From: Micromonospora globbae
Lineage (GTDB): Bacteria; Actinomycetota; Actinomycetes; Mycobacteriales; Micromonosporaceae
Assembly (NCBI RefSeq): GCF_003610785.1
Contig: NZ_RAQQ01000008.1
Location: 228,768-292,767 of the forward strand
Direction of reading: 5' to 3'
Length of the DNA stretch: 64,000 nucleotides
The notes beneath the pieces are model-generated. The model had not been told where the DNA came from. It did no database searches and saw only the letters and a list, made by a program, of their open reading frames with translations. The stretch's first letter is position 1. Every line of letters starts with the position of its first letter. Below, one piece after another: positions 37,754 through 46,083 of this stretch. The position numbers and the translations under genes were made by a program.

Positions 37754-38478
37754 GCGTCGGCCAGCGCCAGCACCGCCTCCGGGTCCTCGACGTGGGCGTT
37801 GTGCCCGAGCCCAGGCAGCGTGACTACCGGCACCCCCAGCCGCTGGAGCTGGGCGTCGGTGACCATCGGGTCGTGCTCGCCGCGGGCCAGCACGACCGGG
37901 ACGTCGGTGGCCGCCAGCAGTGCGGGCAGGTCCGGCTCCCCCACCGCGAAGGCGGCCGGGTCCATGGCCAGCCGCCACCGCCCGTCGACCTGGCGCAGCC
38001 CGGCGTCCACGACCGGATCGTCGGGGGCCAGCAGACCGGCCAGACCGGATACCCGCAGGTAACGTTCGGCGGCCTCGTCCCGGCCGGCGAACCAGGTGAT
38101 CGGACGGGCGGCCAGCTCGCGCGTCCGGGCCAGTTCGGCCGGGGACCAGACCGCCTTGATGCCGACGCCCACGACGGCGGCCACGGGCAGCGCGGAGCCC
38201 CGGGCCGCCAGCGCCAGCCCCACCACGCCGCCGAGCGAGTGACCGAGCACGACCACGCGGTCCGCGGGGGCCAGGGCGGCGGCCACGCGCTCGGCGAGCC
38301 CCGCGAACGAGTACGCCGGCAGGGGCGGCGCCGCGCCGTGCCCGGCGAGATCCGGCGCGAGCCAGCGCCCGGCCCAGCGCCGCTCCAGCACGGCGGTCGC
38401 GGGCGACCACACGTCGCCGGTGGCGCCCATCCCGTGCAGCAGCAACAGGGTGGGCTCGCGGCGGGACTCGTCGACCAT
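37744..38478 (-). CDS. Alpha/beta hydrolase
   Basis: A 244-residue cytoplasmic alpha/beta hydrolase. LLLHGMGATGDVWSP (oxyanion region) is followed by the nucleophile elbow VVLGHSLGGVVGLAL and a late LPGLGHNAHVEDPE with the catalytic His. The acid is probably the Asp in ARGEHDPMV. No cap-domain signature identifies a substrate. The last 10 nt overlap the converging polymerase gene. Confidence 0.85.
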   Translation of the reverse strand: MVDESRREPTLLLLHGMGATGDVWSPATAVLERRWAGRWLAPDLAGHGAAPPLPAYSFAGLAERVAAALAPADRVVVLGHSLGGVVGLALAARGSALPVAAVVGVGIKAVWSPAELARTRELAARPITWFAGRDEAAERYLRVSGLAGLLAPDDPVVDAGLRQVDGRWRLAMDPAAFAVGEPDLPALLAATDVPVVLARGEHDPMVTDAQLQRLGVPVVTLPGLGHNAHVEDPEAVLALADAYR

Positions 38479-38514
38479 GGACGGCAGTCTGCCATCGGGC
38501 CGCCCGCCGGGCGA

Positions 38515-38561
38515 GTCCCTGTCGGCCGCCGACGGCGGACCGGACGGCCGTCGCCAGGGAC
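38515..38561. terminator. Imperfect hairpin downstream of C39 peptidase gene
   Basis: GTCCCTG and CAGGGAC pair across a GC-rich inner region that itself contains CGGCCG arms. It lies between the peptidase stop (38686) and the hydrolase start on the same strand and may end the riboswitch-controlled transcript. Confidence 0.4.
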
Positions 38562-38570
38562 GAGCGTCAG

Positions 38571-38640
38571 CCGGACAGCGGGTCCGGCCCGACAGCGGGG
38601 TCCAGCCCGACGGCGGGTGCAGCCGGGACGGCGACGGGCG
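38571..38640. repeat. Imperfect short tandem repeats
   Basis: About four degenerate copies of an 18-nt unit (CCGACAGCGGGGTCCAGC and variants) lie downstream of the C39 gene. No coding function was seen. Confidence 0.45.
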
Positions 38641-38685
38641 CCGGCCCCCTCGCGGGGTGCCGACGCCCGAGGTGCGCGGAGGATG

Positions 38686-39534
38686 TCAGGCGGAGTATCC
38701 GCGGGTGGTCATCCAGTTCGCCAGGTCGATGGTGGTGATCCAGTACGACGGGATCGCCGGGTTCGCCGAGTCGGCGATCTTGACGACGCGGCCCTCGTCC
38801 CGGTAGCCGACCACGGCGATGTAGTGCCCGCCCGGGAAGGAGTGCCAGCCGCCGTCGACGTCGGTGGCGTCGCCCACGATGTTCGCGACCACACCGCGCC
38901 CGTCGGTGATGGCCCGCACGACGTCCGCCTGGAGCTGGTCCATCTGCGCCGGGCTGGGCGCGTTCGGGAACATGCGGGTCCGGTACGGGTTGCCCTTGAC
39001 CACCGCGTTCAGCACGCGGGTGGTGTCCTCGGCGGAGTTGGTGCCCATCTCCGTCGTGCCGAGCTGGACGGCCAGGTCGTCCTGGCTGCGCTCGATGCCG
39101 GCGGCGCTCAGGGCGTTACGCGTGGCGGCCGGGCCGCAGTAGTAGTAGGTGGTCTGCGCCTGGTAGTCGTAGTCGAGGACCTTGCTCGCCGGCGGCTTCG
39201 GCTTCCGGCTCACGTCCGGGTTCGCGGCCTTGGCGGCCTTGGTGGCCTCGGCGGTCTTCGTGGCAGAGGGCGACGCGCTCGGCGACGACGGTGCCGTGGT
39301 CTCGGGCGCGCTGGTCGCCGGGGACCGGTCGTCGCCCCGGGAGGCGATCCCGGTGTCGCTGCGCAGTTCGGCCACCGACGCCGAGGCCGGCTGCGTGGCC
39401 GGGGTGTCGTCGGCGGCGTCGACCAGCGCGCCGGTGGTGGACGCCAGCACCACGGCCACGGCGGAGGCCGCCGCGATCTGGAACGGACGCTCGGTTGCCA
39501 GCTGGCGCAGCCGGCGCTTCAGGGTGTGCTTCAC
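38686..39534 (-). CDS. Exported C39/papain-like cysteine peptidase
   Basis: A 282-residue secreted or membrane-anchored protein. A basic N-terminus and hydrophobic segment (residues 19-38) are followed by a long Ala/Thr/Ser/Pro linker to about 118. The C39-like peptidase domain has the Cys in YYYCGPAATRNALSAAG (Cys133), the His in FPGGHYIAVVGY (His237) and the Asp in KIADSANP (Asp255). The GTG start has GGAGG upstream. It lies downstream of a c-di-AMP riboswitch, as do many actinobacterial wall-remodelling hydrolases, which suggests action on the cell wall or its proteins. The substrate is unknown. Confidence 0.85.
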   Translation of the reverse strand: MKHTLKRRLRQLATERPFQIAAASAVAVVLASTTGALVDAADDTPATQPASASVAELRSDTGIASRGDDRSPATSAPETTAPSSPSASPSATKTAEATKAAKAANPDVSRKPKPPASKVLDYDYQAQTTYYYCGPAATRNALSAAGIERSQDDLAVQLGTTEMGTNSAEDTTRVLNAVVKGNPYRTRMFPNAPSPAQMDQLQADVVRAITDGRGVVANIVGDATDVDGGWHSFPGGHYIAVVGYRDEGRVVKIADSANPAIPSYWITTIDLANWMTTRGYSA

Positions 39535-39669
39535 AGTTCCTCCACGGGCTCAGGGGGAGAGCGGCGTGCCGGGATTCGGGCATGCGTGACCGCGCGGACG
39601 GCGTCCGCGGGTGGTGGACCGCTCAGGGGAGACGCCCGGTGAGCCGGGCGGAAGGACGCGGGGCCAGGA

Positions 39670-39756
39670 TCAGCGCGCCGCTACGAGGCGGGCGGGCTCG
39701 GGCACCGCGGTGCCGTGGAGAGGTGGAGACGACCGAGGGGTGGGTACGAACAGCAC
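39670..39756 (-). CDS. Possible 28-codon ORF between riboswitch and peptidase gene
   Basis: A GTG codon at 39756 has a full AAGGAGTT 7 nt upstream and opens a 28-codon frame (begins MLFVPTPRSSPPLHG, ends RLVAARA). It starts 20 nt past the riboswitch P1 stem and ends 136 nt before the peptidase start. The strong ribosome site is the only support. It could be a leader peptide whose translation is what the riboswitch controls, or a chance frame. Confidence 0.35.
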   Translation of the reverse strand: MLFVPTPRSSPPLHGTAVPEPARLVAAR

Positions 39757-39775
39757 GAGGTGGAACTCCTTCCGG

Positions 39776-39900
39776 CACCGCCTACCGGGTTAGCTGACGG
39801 GTTCGGGCGGGAAGTTCGCCCTACCGCGGGCCGTGGCCCGCGGATTCACCCCGGACGTGCGGGTGGGTCCCCGGCTCGTGAGAGCACGATTAGGCGGGTC
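39776..39900 (-). ncRNA. c-di-AMP riboswitch (ydaO/yuaA class)
   Basis: The minus strand carries the conserved blocks of the ydaO-yuaA aptamer in order: CCGCCTAAT, GAGCCGGGGACCC, GGGGTGAATCC, GTAGGGCGAA, then AACCCGTCAGCTAACCCGG and the closing TAGGCGG. The terminal stem P1 pairs CCGCCTA (39891-39897) with TAGGCGG (39778-39784). This class binds cyclic di-AMP and usually turns genes off when the ligand is high. In actinobacteria it often precedes wall hydrolases. It lies ~240 nt upstream of the C39 peptidase start, in the transcript begun at the promoter at 39947-39975. Confidence 0.9.
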
Positions 39901-39946
39901 GGCACGGCGTCGCCTTGTGCGATCGGTTACCGCGCCGGACGGGCCG

Positions 39947-39975
39947 ACACTACTAACCGGTACCGGGCCTGCCAA
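39947..39975 (-). promoter_or_regulatory. Promoter for riboswitch-peptidase transcript
   Basis: On the minus strand TTGGCA (39970-39975), a 17-nt spacer and TAGTGT (39947-39952) form a good housekeeping-type promoter. Transcription would begin near 39940, about 40 nt before the aptamer. Confidence 0.7.
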
Positions 39976-40163
39976 CCCCGTCCCACCTGCTTAAACCTGG
40001 TTCCGGGCACAAATTTTCCGGGCGTACGGACGCTCTCGTGACGGGGTGGGACGAGCGTTTCCAGGGGCGCCGGCGGCACGCAACGGGACAGGCTGGTGAC
40101 AACGTCGCCGGATGACGGGGAGAATTGGGCACCCCTGGTTCCCGCTGACCGTTTCCCGGACGG

Positions 40164-40179
40164 TGTGAGCGGGCTCACG
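40164..40179. promoter_or_regulatory. CRP-like palindrome
   Basis: TGTGAGCGGGCTCACG fits the TGTGA-N6-TCACA pattern of CRP-family sites with one mismatch. It lies ~190 bp upstream of the peptidase promoter. It sits in the gap 39535-40473, which also holds the riboswitch, its promoter, the small ORF and tandem repeats; no protein gene was seen in that gap. Confidence 0.35.
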
Positions 40180-40380
40180 CAATTAAAGCCGGACGTATCA
40201 CGCAAAGCGGATGAGGCGGGCAGGCAGCGGGCCCGGCCGGTTGACGACTCCGGGGTGTCAGCGGGTCCCTGCCAGGTGATCATCCCGACGGCGGTGTCAC
40301 CGATCTCACCGGCCCTGCCCGCCCTCGTCAACCCCGCGCACGGCCGGGCCGCCGTCGTGCTCGCGCGCCCGGCCACCGGG

Positions 40381-40460
40381 GTGTTCGACGGGCCAGGGCC
40401 CGCGGGGTGTTCGACGGGCCAGGGCCCGCTGGGGTGCTCGGCCGGCCGGGCCTGTGGGAT
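40381..40460. repeat. Three tandem 26-27 nt repeats with internal hairpin
   Basis: Unit GTGTTCGACGGGCCAGGGCC (20 of 26-27 nt) starts at 40381 and 40407, with a degraded third copy at 40434. Each good copy contains GGGCCAGGGCCC, able to fold. They lie just 3' of the minus-strand gene at 40474 and may serve in termination. Confidence 0.6.
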
Positions 40461-40473
40461 GGGCGCCGACGGG

Positions 40474-41250
40474 TCAGCCGGCCCGGGCCGGGCGCCAGCG
40501 GGCCGTGGCGGGCCGGGCGGTGGCCGTCGTGACCGCCCGGGCCGCCGGCACGCGGGCGGTCCGGAGTCGGGCCGCCGCCGCGTACGCCTCGGCGGCCAGG
40601 GCGCGGGCGGCCTCGGCGGCCAGTTCGGCGTCCCGCCACGCGGAGCGTTCCCGCTCCCCGGCGGCCCGGTAGTCGGCCAGCCGCTCGTCGCGGACGAACC
40701 GGGCCAGCCGCACCTCCTGCTCGACCGGATGCCGGCGGGGGTCCCAGCCGTTGCGGTGGCCGAACACGTCGCCGAGCTGCGCCAGGGTCAGGTCACCGCG
40801 CCAGTGCGCCGCCGTGGCGGCACGGTGCAGGTACCGCTCGCGGGCGGCGTACTCGGCCGGCGTACGCGGCGTCCGGGGCGTGGGCAGCGCCCCCGCGCCC
40901 GCGAACCGGCGGGCGGCCGTCTCCGCCGCGTCGTACGCGGCCCAGGCCCGTTCCAGGTCGGTGTGGGCGGCCACCCACTCGGCGCGCCGCCGGCGGGCGG
41001 TCTCCGCGGCGCGGGTGGCGGCGACCGCCACCTCCTCGGCGTACCGGCGCAGGTCGGCCGCCTCGGCCGCGGCGAGGTCCCGCTCGCTCGGGCGGGTCGG
41101 GTCGCCACCGGGGTCGTCCTCCGGCCGGTCGCGCTCCGGTCGGGCGACCAGCACGGTGAGCACGGTCATGGCCAGCACCAGCAGCCCGGACCAGATGGCG
41201 GCGGCCTGGGGAACCTCGGTGAGGAACTGGTAGAGGACGGTCTTCTCCAT
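40474..41250 (-). CDS. Hypothetical membrane-anchored helical protein
   Basis: A 258-residue protein with one N-terminal transmembrane helix (about residues 15-36, SGLLVLAMTVLTVLVA) and a long, highly charged Ala/Arg/Glu-rich cytoplasmic region that should be helical or coiled. A central tryptophan-containing stretch (HWRGDLTLAQLGDVFGHRNG) is the most family-like part. I do not recognise the family. The ATG start is preceded by a GAGGTGCC sequence. Same orientation as the next upstream gene. Confidence 0.6.
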   Translation of the reverse strand: MEKTVLYQFLTEVPQAAAIWSGLLVLAMTVLTVLVARPERDRPEDDPGGDPTRPSERDLAAAEAADLRRYAEEVAVAATRAAETARRRRAEWVAAHTDLERAWAAYDAAETAARRFAGAGALPTPRTPRTPAEYAARERYLHRAATAAHWRGDLTLAQLGDVFGHRNGWDPRRHPVEQEVRLARFVRDERLADYRAAGERERSAWRDAELAAEAARALAAEAYAAAARLRTARVPAARAVTTATARPATARWRPARAG

Positions 41251-41395
41251 GTCGGCACCTCACGGACAGCGGATGCGATGGGGGACGCCGCACGACCGCC
41301 GGGACACGCGTGCCTGGTCGGGCAGGGTCAGCGGGCGGTGCGTACGGGTGAAGGACGGGTGGGCGCGGGTGGCGGGACGGGTGCCCGCCGCGGAG

Positions 41396-41890
41396 TCAGG
41401 CGCCCGGCGGGGCCCGGGACGCCCGGGCCGGGGTGGCGGCCGAGCGTGGCATCCGGGCGTCGGCGGCCGCGGCGGCGCCCGCCGGCGCGACCGGCCCCGG
41501 CGCCACGCTGTCGACCGGGCGCGCGGCGAGGTACGACCAGTGGTCGGTGCCCACACCCGCGGTGGCCCCCGGCACGACGGGGGGCGCGCCCTCCACGTCC
41601 GGTGCGGATACCGCGCCGACGGCCGCGGCGGGCAGCCCGTGCAGGGTGGTCGGCACCGGTGCGTCGACGCCCGGCCCGCGCAGGGCGACGGTGACCGCCC
41701 CGTCGGCCACCGACACGCGCACCGACTCGGACGACGCCGGAAGCCCGGACGGGCGCGGCGGCTCGGACGCGGCCGCGGCCGGCGCCACGGCGCCGAGGGT
41801 CAGCGCCCCGGCGACCGCCAGGCTGGCCAGCAGCCGGGAAGCCCATCGCGCGACCCACCACAGGGGACAGGCGAACGCGACGGGAAGCAC
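41396..41890 (-). CDS. Hypothetical exported protein
   Basis: A 164-residue protein with a hydrophobic N-terminus (RLLASLAVAGALTLGAVAPAAAAS), a likely Sec signal with cleavage after AAA near residue 41. The rest is Ala/Pro/Val-rich with little predicted structure. The start is at 41890; a later start is possible. No family recognised. It lies 146 nt upstream of the helical membrane protein gene on the same strand. Confidence 0.5.
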   Translation of the reverse strand: MLPVAFACPLWWVARWASRLLASLAVAGALTLGAVAPAAAASEPPRPSGLPASSESVRVSVADGAVTVALRGPGVDAPVPTTLHGLPAAAVGAVSAPDVEGAPPVVPGATAGVGTDHWSYLAARPVDSVAPGPVAPAGAAAAADARMPRSAATPARASRAPPGA

Positions 41891-41981
41891 GTGACAACGC
41901 TACCGCCCCGTCCCGCCGAACGCATCGACGGCGGGCGTGTCGTCCCCGCCACGCCGCGCGGTCCCACCAGCGTGGACGGTG

Positions 41982-43211
41982 TCAGCGCGTGTCGGCGTAC
42001 ACCGGACGGTCGTCGGTGGGGGTGGCGCCCGGCCGCGGCCCGGGGACACCCGGCGCACCAGGGGTCGCGTCCCGGCGGGCGCCGGCGGCGACGGCGCGGC
42101 CGGCGCTGTCGGCCCGGCCCGTCCGACGCGGGCCGAGCAGGCGCATCATCGGCGTCTCGACGTACCGGTGCAGCAACGCGGCCAGCCCGAGGTTCACCAG
42201 GAGGAAGCCGAGCACCGCCACCGGCCCCCACCAGCCCGGCAGCCCGACGCCCCAGTCGCCTGTCAGCCGCAGCACGGTGGTGATGACGAGAACGTGGACC
42301 AGATAGAACGCGAACGAGACCTCACCGAGCCAGACCAGCGGGCGGGACCGCCACGGCGAGCGCAGCCCGCGTACGTCGGCGTCCGCCGCCGCCGTGATGA
42401 CCAGGAGGTACGCGGCCGACAGCAGCGCGGCCCACAGTTCGGCGCGGATCCACCCCGCGGCGGCCACCCAGGTGAGGACGAACAGGACGGTCGCCAGCGG
42501 CAGCCGCGGCCCGCGCCACCGGCCGCGGCGCATCAGTTCCGCGGCGGCCACACCCATCCAGAACTCGACCGACCGCACCAGCGGGAAGACCTGGGTGAAC
42601 CACCAGCGGTGCTCCTCCGGCACCAGCGCCTGACCGGGCCACAGCGCCAGGATCACCAGCGGCACGGCGACGACGACGGCCCAGAGCAGCCAGGGCCGCG
42701 CCCGCCGCACGAACGGAAGCGCGAACGGCAGGCAGAGGTAGAAGAAGAACTCGCAGGAGAGCGACCAGCTCACCGTGTTGATGCTGTAGAAGTGGCCGGA
42801 GCGGGGGTCCCACGCCTGGAGCAGGAGAAGGTTCTCGACCGCCACGCCGATCGGCACCGGGTCGGCGAGCCACAGCGCCGCCAGCACCGCCAGCGCCCAG
42901 AGGACCAGGTGGTTCGGGTAGATCTTGGCGAACCGGCGCCGCCAGAAGGCCCGCCGCGACTGCCCGGGCCGGGCGGACCAGACCAGCACGAAGCCGCTGA
43001 GGATGAAGAAGAACTGCACCCCGGACAGGCCGAGGGCGAAGACCTTGCCCACGGCGCCCTGGACGTCGGGCTCCGCGATGATCCGCATGGTCGCGGCGTG
43101 GAAACCGAAGACCAGCAGCGCCGCCACCCAGCGCAGCCCGGTGAGCGACGGCAGCCGGCCGACGGATGCGTACCGCCCCGAGGTTCCGGCGCCCGTCGAT
43201 GCGCCCGTCAC
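41982..43211 (-). CDS. Acyltransferase-3 (OafA-like) membrane protein
   Basis: A 409-residue integral membrane acyltransferase with about ten helices. The family motifs are visible: RLPSLTGLRWVAALLVFGFH near the N-terminus (catalytic His region), GLSGVQFFFILSGFVLVWS, the RRRFAKIYPNHL loop and SINTVSWSLSCEFFFYL. Such proteins O-acylate extracytoplasmic glycans. The GTG at 43211 is chosen because GGGAG lies 8 nt upstream and the conserved region follows; the longer frame adds Arg/Gly-rich residues. It is divergent from the pyruvyl transferase gene of the Pse locus, so acylation of that glycan is plausible. Confidence 0.85.
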   Translation of the reverse strand: MTGASTGAGTSGRYASVGRLPSLTGLRWVAALLVFGFHAATMRIIAEPDVQGAVGKVFALGLSGVQFFFILSGFVLVWSARPGQSRRAFWRRRFAKIYPNHLVLWALAVLAALWLADPVPIGVAVENLLLLQAWDPRSGHFYSINTVSWSLSCEFFFYLCLPFALPFVRRARPWLLWAVVVAVPLVILALWPGQALVPEEHRWWFTQVFPLVRSVEFWMGVAAAELMRRGRWRGPRLPLATVLFVLTWVAAAGWIRAELWAALLSAAYLLVITAAADADVRGLRSPWRSRPLVWLGEVSFAFYLVHVLVITTVLRLTGDWGVGLPGWWGPVAVLGFLLVNLGLAALLHRYVETPMMRLLGPRRTGRADSAGRAVAAGARRDATPGAPGVPGPRPGATPTDDRPVYADTR

Positions 43212-43516
43212 GTCCGCTCTCCCGGCGTCGCCCGCACGCGCCTCTCCTCCCGACGTCCCATCGGGCGCGAGGCGCGACGCACGGCGTCCGCCCGGCGGCC
43301 TGCCGGCGGACCGGCCGCTGCCCGTTCGGGCACCATACCCCGACCATTCGGCGAGCCACGACCACTGGTCGGACGACGGTGACGTGCGGATGTCCCGTCG
43401 ATGTCCGTGGCCTAATATCGCGGAACCTGGGCGTGATGGCGGCAAGGTCTTCCACGAGCCCTGAACCGACGGCTCGACGTCGGGCTGTTCGAGGACGACG
43501 AGAGGTTGGGCGACGC

Positions 43517-44842
43517 ATGCACCAGCGGATCCTGCTACGGGCCAAGAAGGGCCCCTTCGACGTCTACTCGCCGGAGGAGACCTTCGAGCGCAACTGGATC
43601 GGTGAGAACGCCGGCAACCTCGTCTTCAGCCACGCGGCCCACAAGCTGTTGCGCGCCGCCGGCACCCAGATCGACTCCACCGAGTTCCGGGTGGACCTCC
43701 GGGAGGCCGACCTCATCAACGAGCGGTACGACGTGTTCGTCATACCGCTGGCCAACGCCTTCCGGCGCAGCTACGTCGAGCGACTCGCGACCATGACGCG
43801 GCTCATCCGCAAGCTGACGATCCCCGTCGTGGTGCTCGGCGTCGGCGTGCAGACCAACGTCAAGGGGGATCGCGAGTACCTGCGCCCCATCGACGACGCG
43901 GTGAAGGGCTTCGTGAAGGCGGTGCTCGACCGGTCGCACAGCATCGGCGTCCGCGGCGAGATCACGGCGGACTACCTCCGCACGCTCGGCTTCTCGGCGG
44001 TCGACGTGATCGGCTGCCCGTCGATGTTCCTGCACGGCGACAACCTCCGGGTGGAGAAGCGCAAGGCCGTGCTGGAGCCGGACGACCGGGTCGCCATGAC
44101 GATCTCCCCGTACGTCAAGTCGATGGCCAAGGTGGTCACCGCCCACCACCGGAAGTACCCGAACCTGCGCTACCTGCCGCAGGACCTCAAGACCCTGGGC
44201 ACCCTGCTCTACGGCGACGGCCCCGACGGACGGGGCAAGACCAGCGCGATCCCGGTGCACACGTCGCACCCCCTCTTCGTCGAGGACAAGGTGCGGATGT
44301 TCGTCGACCCCTGGACGTGGATGGACTACCTGTCCGGCTTCGACTTCGCCTTCGGCACCCGCATCCACGGCACCATCACCGCCCTGATCGCCGGCACGCC
44401 CGGTTACCTGTTCGCGCACGACTCCCGGACGCTGGAACTGGCCCGGTACTTCGAGATCCCGCACCGGGTGATGAAGGACGTGCCGGCCGACGTCGACGCC
44501 GCCGACCTGTACGCGGAGGCGGACTACACCGCCATGAACAACGGGCACAAGGCCCGGTTCGAGACGATGCTCGCGTTCCTCGCCAAGCACGACCTGCCCA
44601 ACGCGTTCGCAGACGGGGACAGCGCGACCCGCTTCGACGAGCAGGTCCGCGCGACCACGTTCCCGCCGGCCGTGCGGCCGGTGGCCGCCACCGACCGGGA
44701 CGTCCTGCTGACGCGGCTGCAGTGGCTGCGCGACCAGGCGGACGAACTGCGCACCGAGGTCGAGACCCTCCAGCGGATGAGGCTGCACGCTCGGGTGCGG
44801 GCCGCGGTCGGACGGCGTGTGCGGGGGATCCTCCACCGCTAA
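43517..44842 (+). CDS. Polysaccharide pyruvyl transferase-family protein
   Basis: A 441-residue GT-B-like protein of the pyruvyl transferase family (PS_pyruv_trans). It shows ENAGNLVFSHAAHKLL near the N-terminus, VVLGVGVQTN, SIGVRGEITADYL, VIGCPSMFLHGD and the family FAFGTRIHGTITALIAGTPG. Members add pyruvate ketals from PEP to glycan sugars, though some may act otherwise. The C-terminal ~50 residues form a short coiled coil and basic tail. A TAATAT hexamer at 43413-43418 may be the -10 box. It is the first gene of the plus-strand Pse cluster. Confidence 0.8.
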   Translation: MHQRILLRAKKGPFDVYSPEETFERNWIGENAGNLVFSHAAHKLLRAAGTQIDSTEFRVDLREADLINERYDVFVIPLANAFRRSYVERLATMTRLIRKLTIPVVVLGVGVQTNVKGDREYLRPIDDAVKGFVKAVLDRSHSIGVRGEITADYLRTLGFSAVDVIGCPSMFLHGDNLRVEKRKAVLEPDDRVAMTISPYVKSMAKVVTAHHRKYPNLRYLPQDLKTLGTLLYGDGPDGRGKTSAIPVHTSHPLFVEDKVRMFVDPWTWMDYLSGFDFAFGTRIHGTITALIAGTPGYLFAHDSRTLELARYFEIPHRVMKDVPADVDAADLYAEADYTAMNNGHKARFETMLAFLAKHDLPNAFADGDSATRFDEQVRATTFPPAVRPVAATDRDVLLTRLQWLRDQADELRTEVETLQRMRLHARVRAAVGRRVRGILHR

Positions 44843-44931
44843 CCTTCCGGTCAGCGGGTGTTCAGAGCGCCCACCACCGTCGGCCATGTGAGGTTTCGGG
44901 CCCGGCCACCCGCAGGGTCGATGGTGGCGGC

Positions 44932-46083
44932 GTGGTCAATGAGCCGACGCACGCACCACTGCTGAGCCTCGTCGTGCCCGTCCACGGCGTCGAGGCGTAC
45001 CTGTACCAGTGCCTGGAGTCCATCCGGGCCGACATCCCCGCGGACGAGACCGACGCGGTCGAGCTGATCGCCGTCGACGACGCCTCGCCGGACCGCTGCG
45101 GCGAGATGCTGCGGTCGTACGCGGCCGGACGCCCTGGGATCCGCCTCGTGCACCTGACCCGCAACGTGGGTCTCGGTCCGGCGCGCAACGCCGGCCTCGA
45201 CGTGGCCACCGGCCGGTACGTCTGGTTCGTCGACAGCGACGACTGGTTGCCGCCGGGGACGGTCCCCGCCGTGCTGGACCGCCTGCGGCGGCACGAGCCG
45301 GACGTGCTGCTGCTGGATCACCTGCGCGTGCACGAGGACGGTCGGCGGGAGGTCGACGCCAGCAGTCCCCTGCTGCGCGGCGTGTCCGGCGTGGTCCGCC
45401 TGGCCGACCGGCCGCAGCTGCTGCGGGTGCAGCACACCGCCTGGAACAAGGTGGTGCGCCGGGGCTTCCTCGACGAGCTGGGGCTGCGGTTCCACCCGGG
45501 CTGGTACGAGGACATCCCGTTCAGCCATCCGCTGTTGATCGGCGCCGAGAGGATCTCGGTGCTGGACCGGGTCTGCTACCTCTACCGTCGGGGCCGGCTC
45601 GGCGCCATCACCTCGACCCGCAGCGACCGGCATTTCGAGGCGTTCGACCAGTACGAGCGGCTGATGGACTGGGTGGCGAGGCGGAACCCGGACGACGCGC
45701 TGCGGGCCGAGCTGTTCGAGTTGATGGTGAGCCACTACCTCGTGGTGGTGGGCAACGACGACCGGCTGCACCCGCATCTGCGGCGGGCCTTCTTCCGGCG
45801 GATCACCGAGCACTTCCGCCGGTACCTGCCGCCCGGGGGCTATCCGGTGCCGCCCGGCGTCAACGGGCTCAAGCACCGGCTCGTCGGGCGCGGCGACTAC
45901 CTGGCGTACGCGGCGCTGCGACGGGCGCACCGGGTGGCCGGGCGGCTGCGCGGCGACCGCGACACCACCCCGGCTCGCGACGCCACCCCGGCCCGCGCCG
46001 CCGGCCCGGACCCGGTGGCCGTCCCGGTGACCGGGGAGCCGGCGCCCGCGGAGCGGTCCGGCGCCCTGACGGAGCCGGTGTGA
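44932..46083 (+). CDS. Glycosyltransferase family 2
   Basis: A 383-residue GT-A enzyme. The nucleotide-binding N-terminus LLSLVVPVHGVEAYLYQCLE leads to the DXD-containing VWFVDSDDWLPPG, as in GT2. The basic C-terminal region (HRVAGRLRGDRD) and a Pro/Ala tail of ~45 residues follow. The start is GTG at 44932 with a weak GGTGG ribosome site. Its stop overlaps the pseH start by 4 nt. It may add a hexose or Pse-linked sugar in the glycan made by this cluster. Confidence 0.85.
   Translation: MVNEPTHAPLLSLVVPVHGVEAYLYQCLESIRADIPADETDAVELIAVDDASPDRCGEMLRSYAAGRPGIRLVHLTRNVGLGPARNAGLDVATGRYVWFVDSDDWLPPGTVPAVLDRLRRHEPDVLLLDHLRVHEDGRREVDASSPLLRGVSGVVRLADRPQLLRVQHTAWNKVVRRGFLDELGLRFHPGWYEDIPFSHPLLIGAERISVLDRVCYLYRRGRLGAITSTRSDRHFEAFDQYERLMDWVARRNPDDALRAELFELMVSHYLVVVGNDDRLHPHLRRAFFRRITEHFRRYLPPGGYPVPPGVNGLKHRLVGRGDYLAYAALRRAHRVAGRLRGDRDTTPARDATPARAAGPDPVAVPVTGEPAPAERSGALTEPV

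Noticed and set aside
33470..38410. A very long open frame (1646 codons) on the minus strand
   Set aside because: It is a shadow of the plus-strand exporter, synthase and polymerase genes and the out-of-frame complement of the hydrolase. Composition is Arg/Gly/Val repeats with no family motifs.
40190..40240. ACGCAAAGC and GGCAGGCAGC resemble parts of the c-di-GMP-I (GEMM) riboswitch
   Set aside because: The paired stems and the remaining conserved blocks are missing, and no gene lies downstream on that strand in position to be controlled.
39927..40376. 149-codon minus-strand open frame upstream of the riboswitch
   Set aside because: It runs through the mapped promoter region, has no ribosome site and no recognisable protein features.
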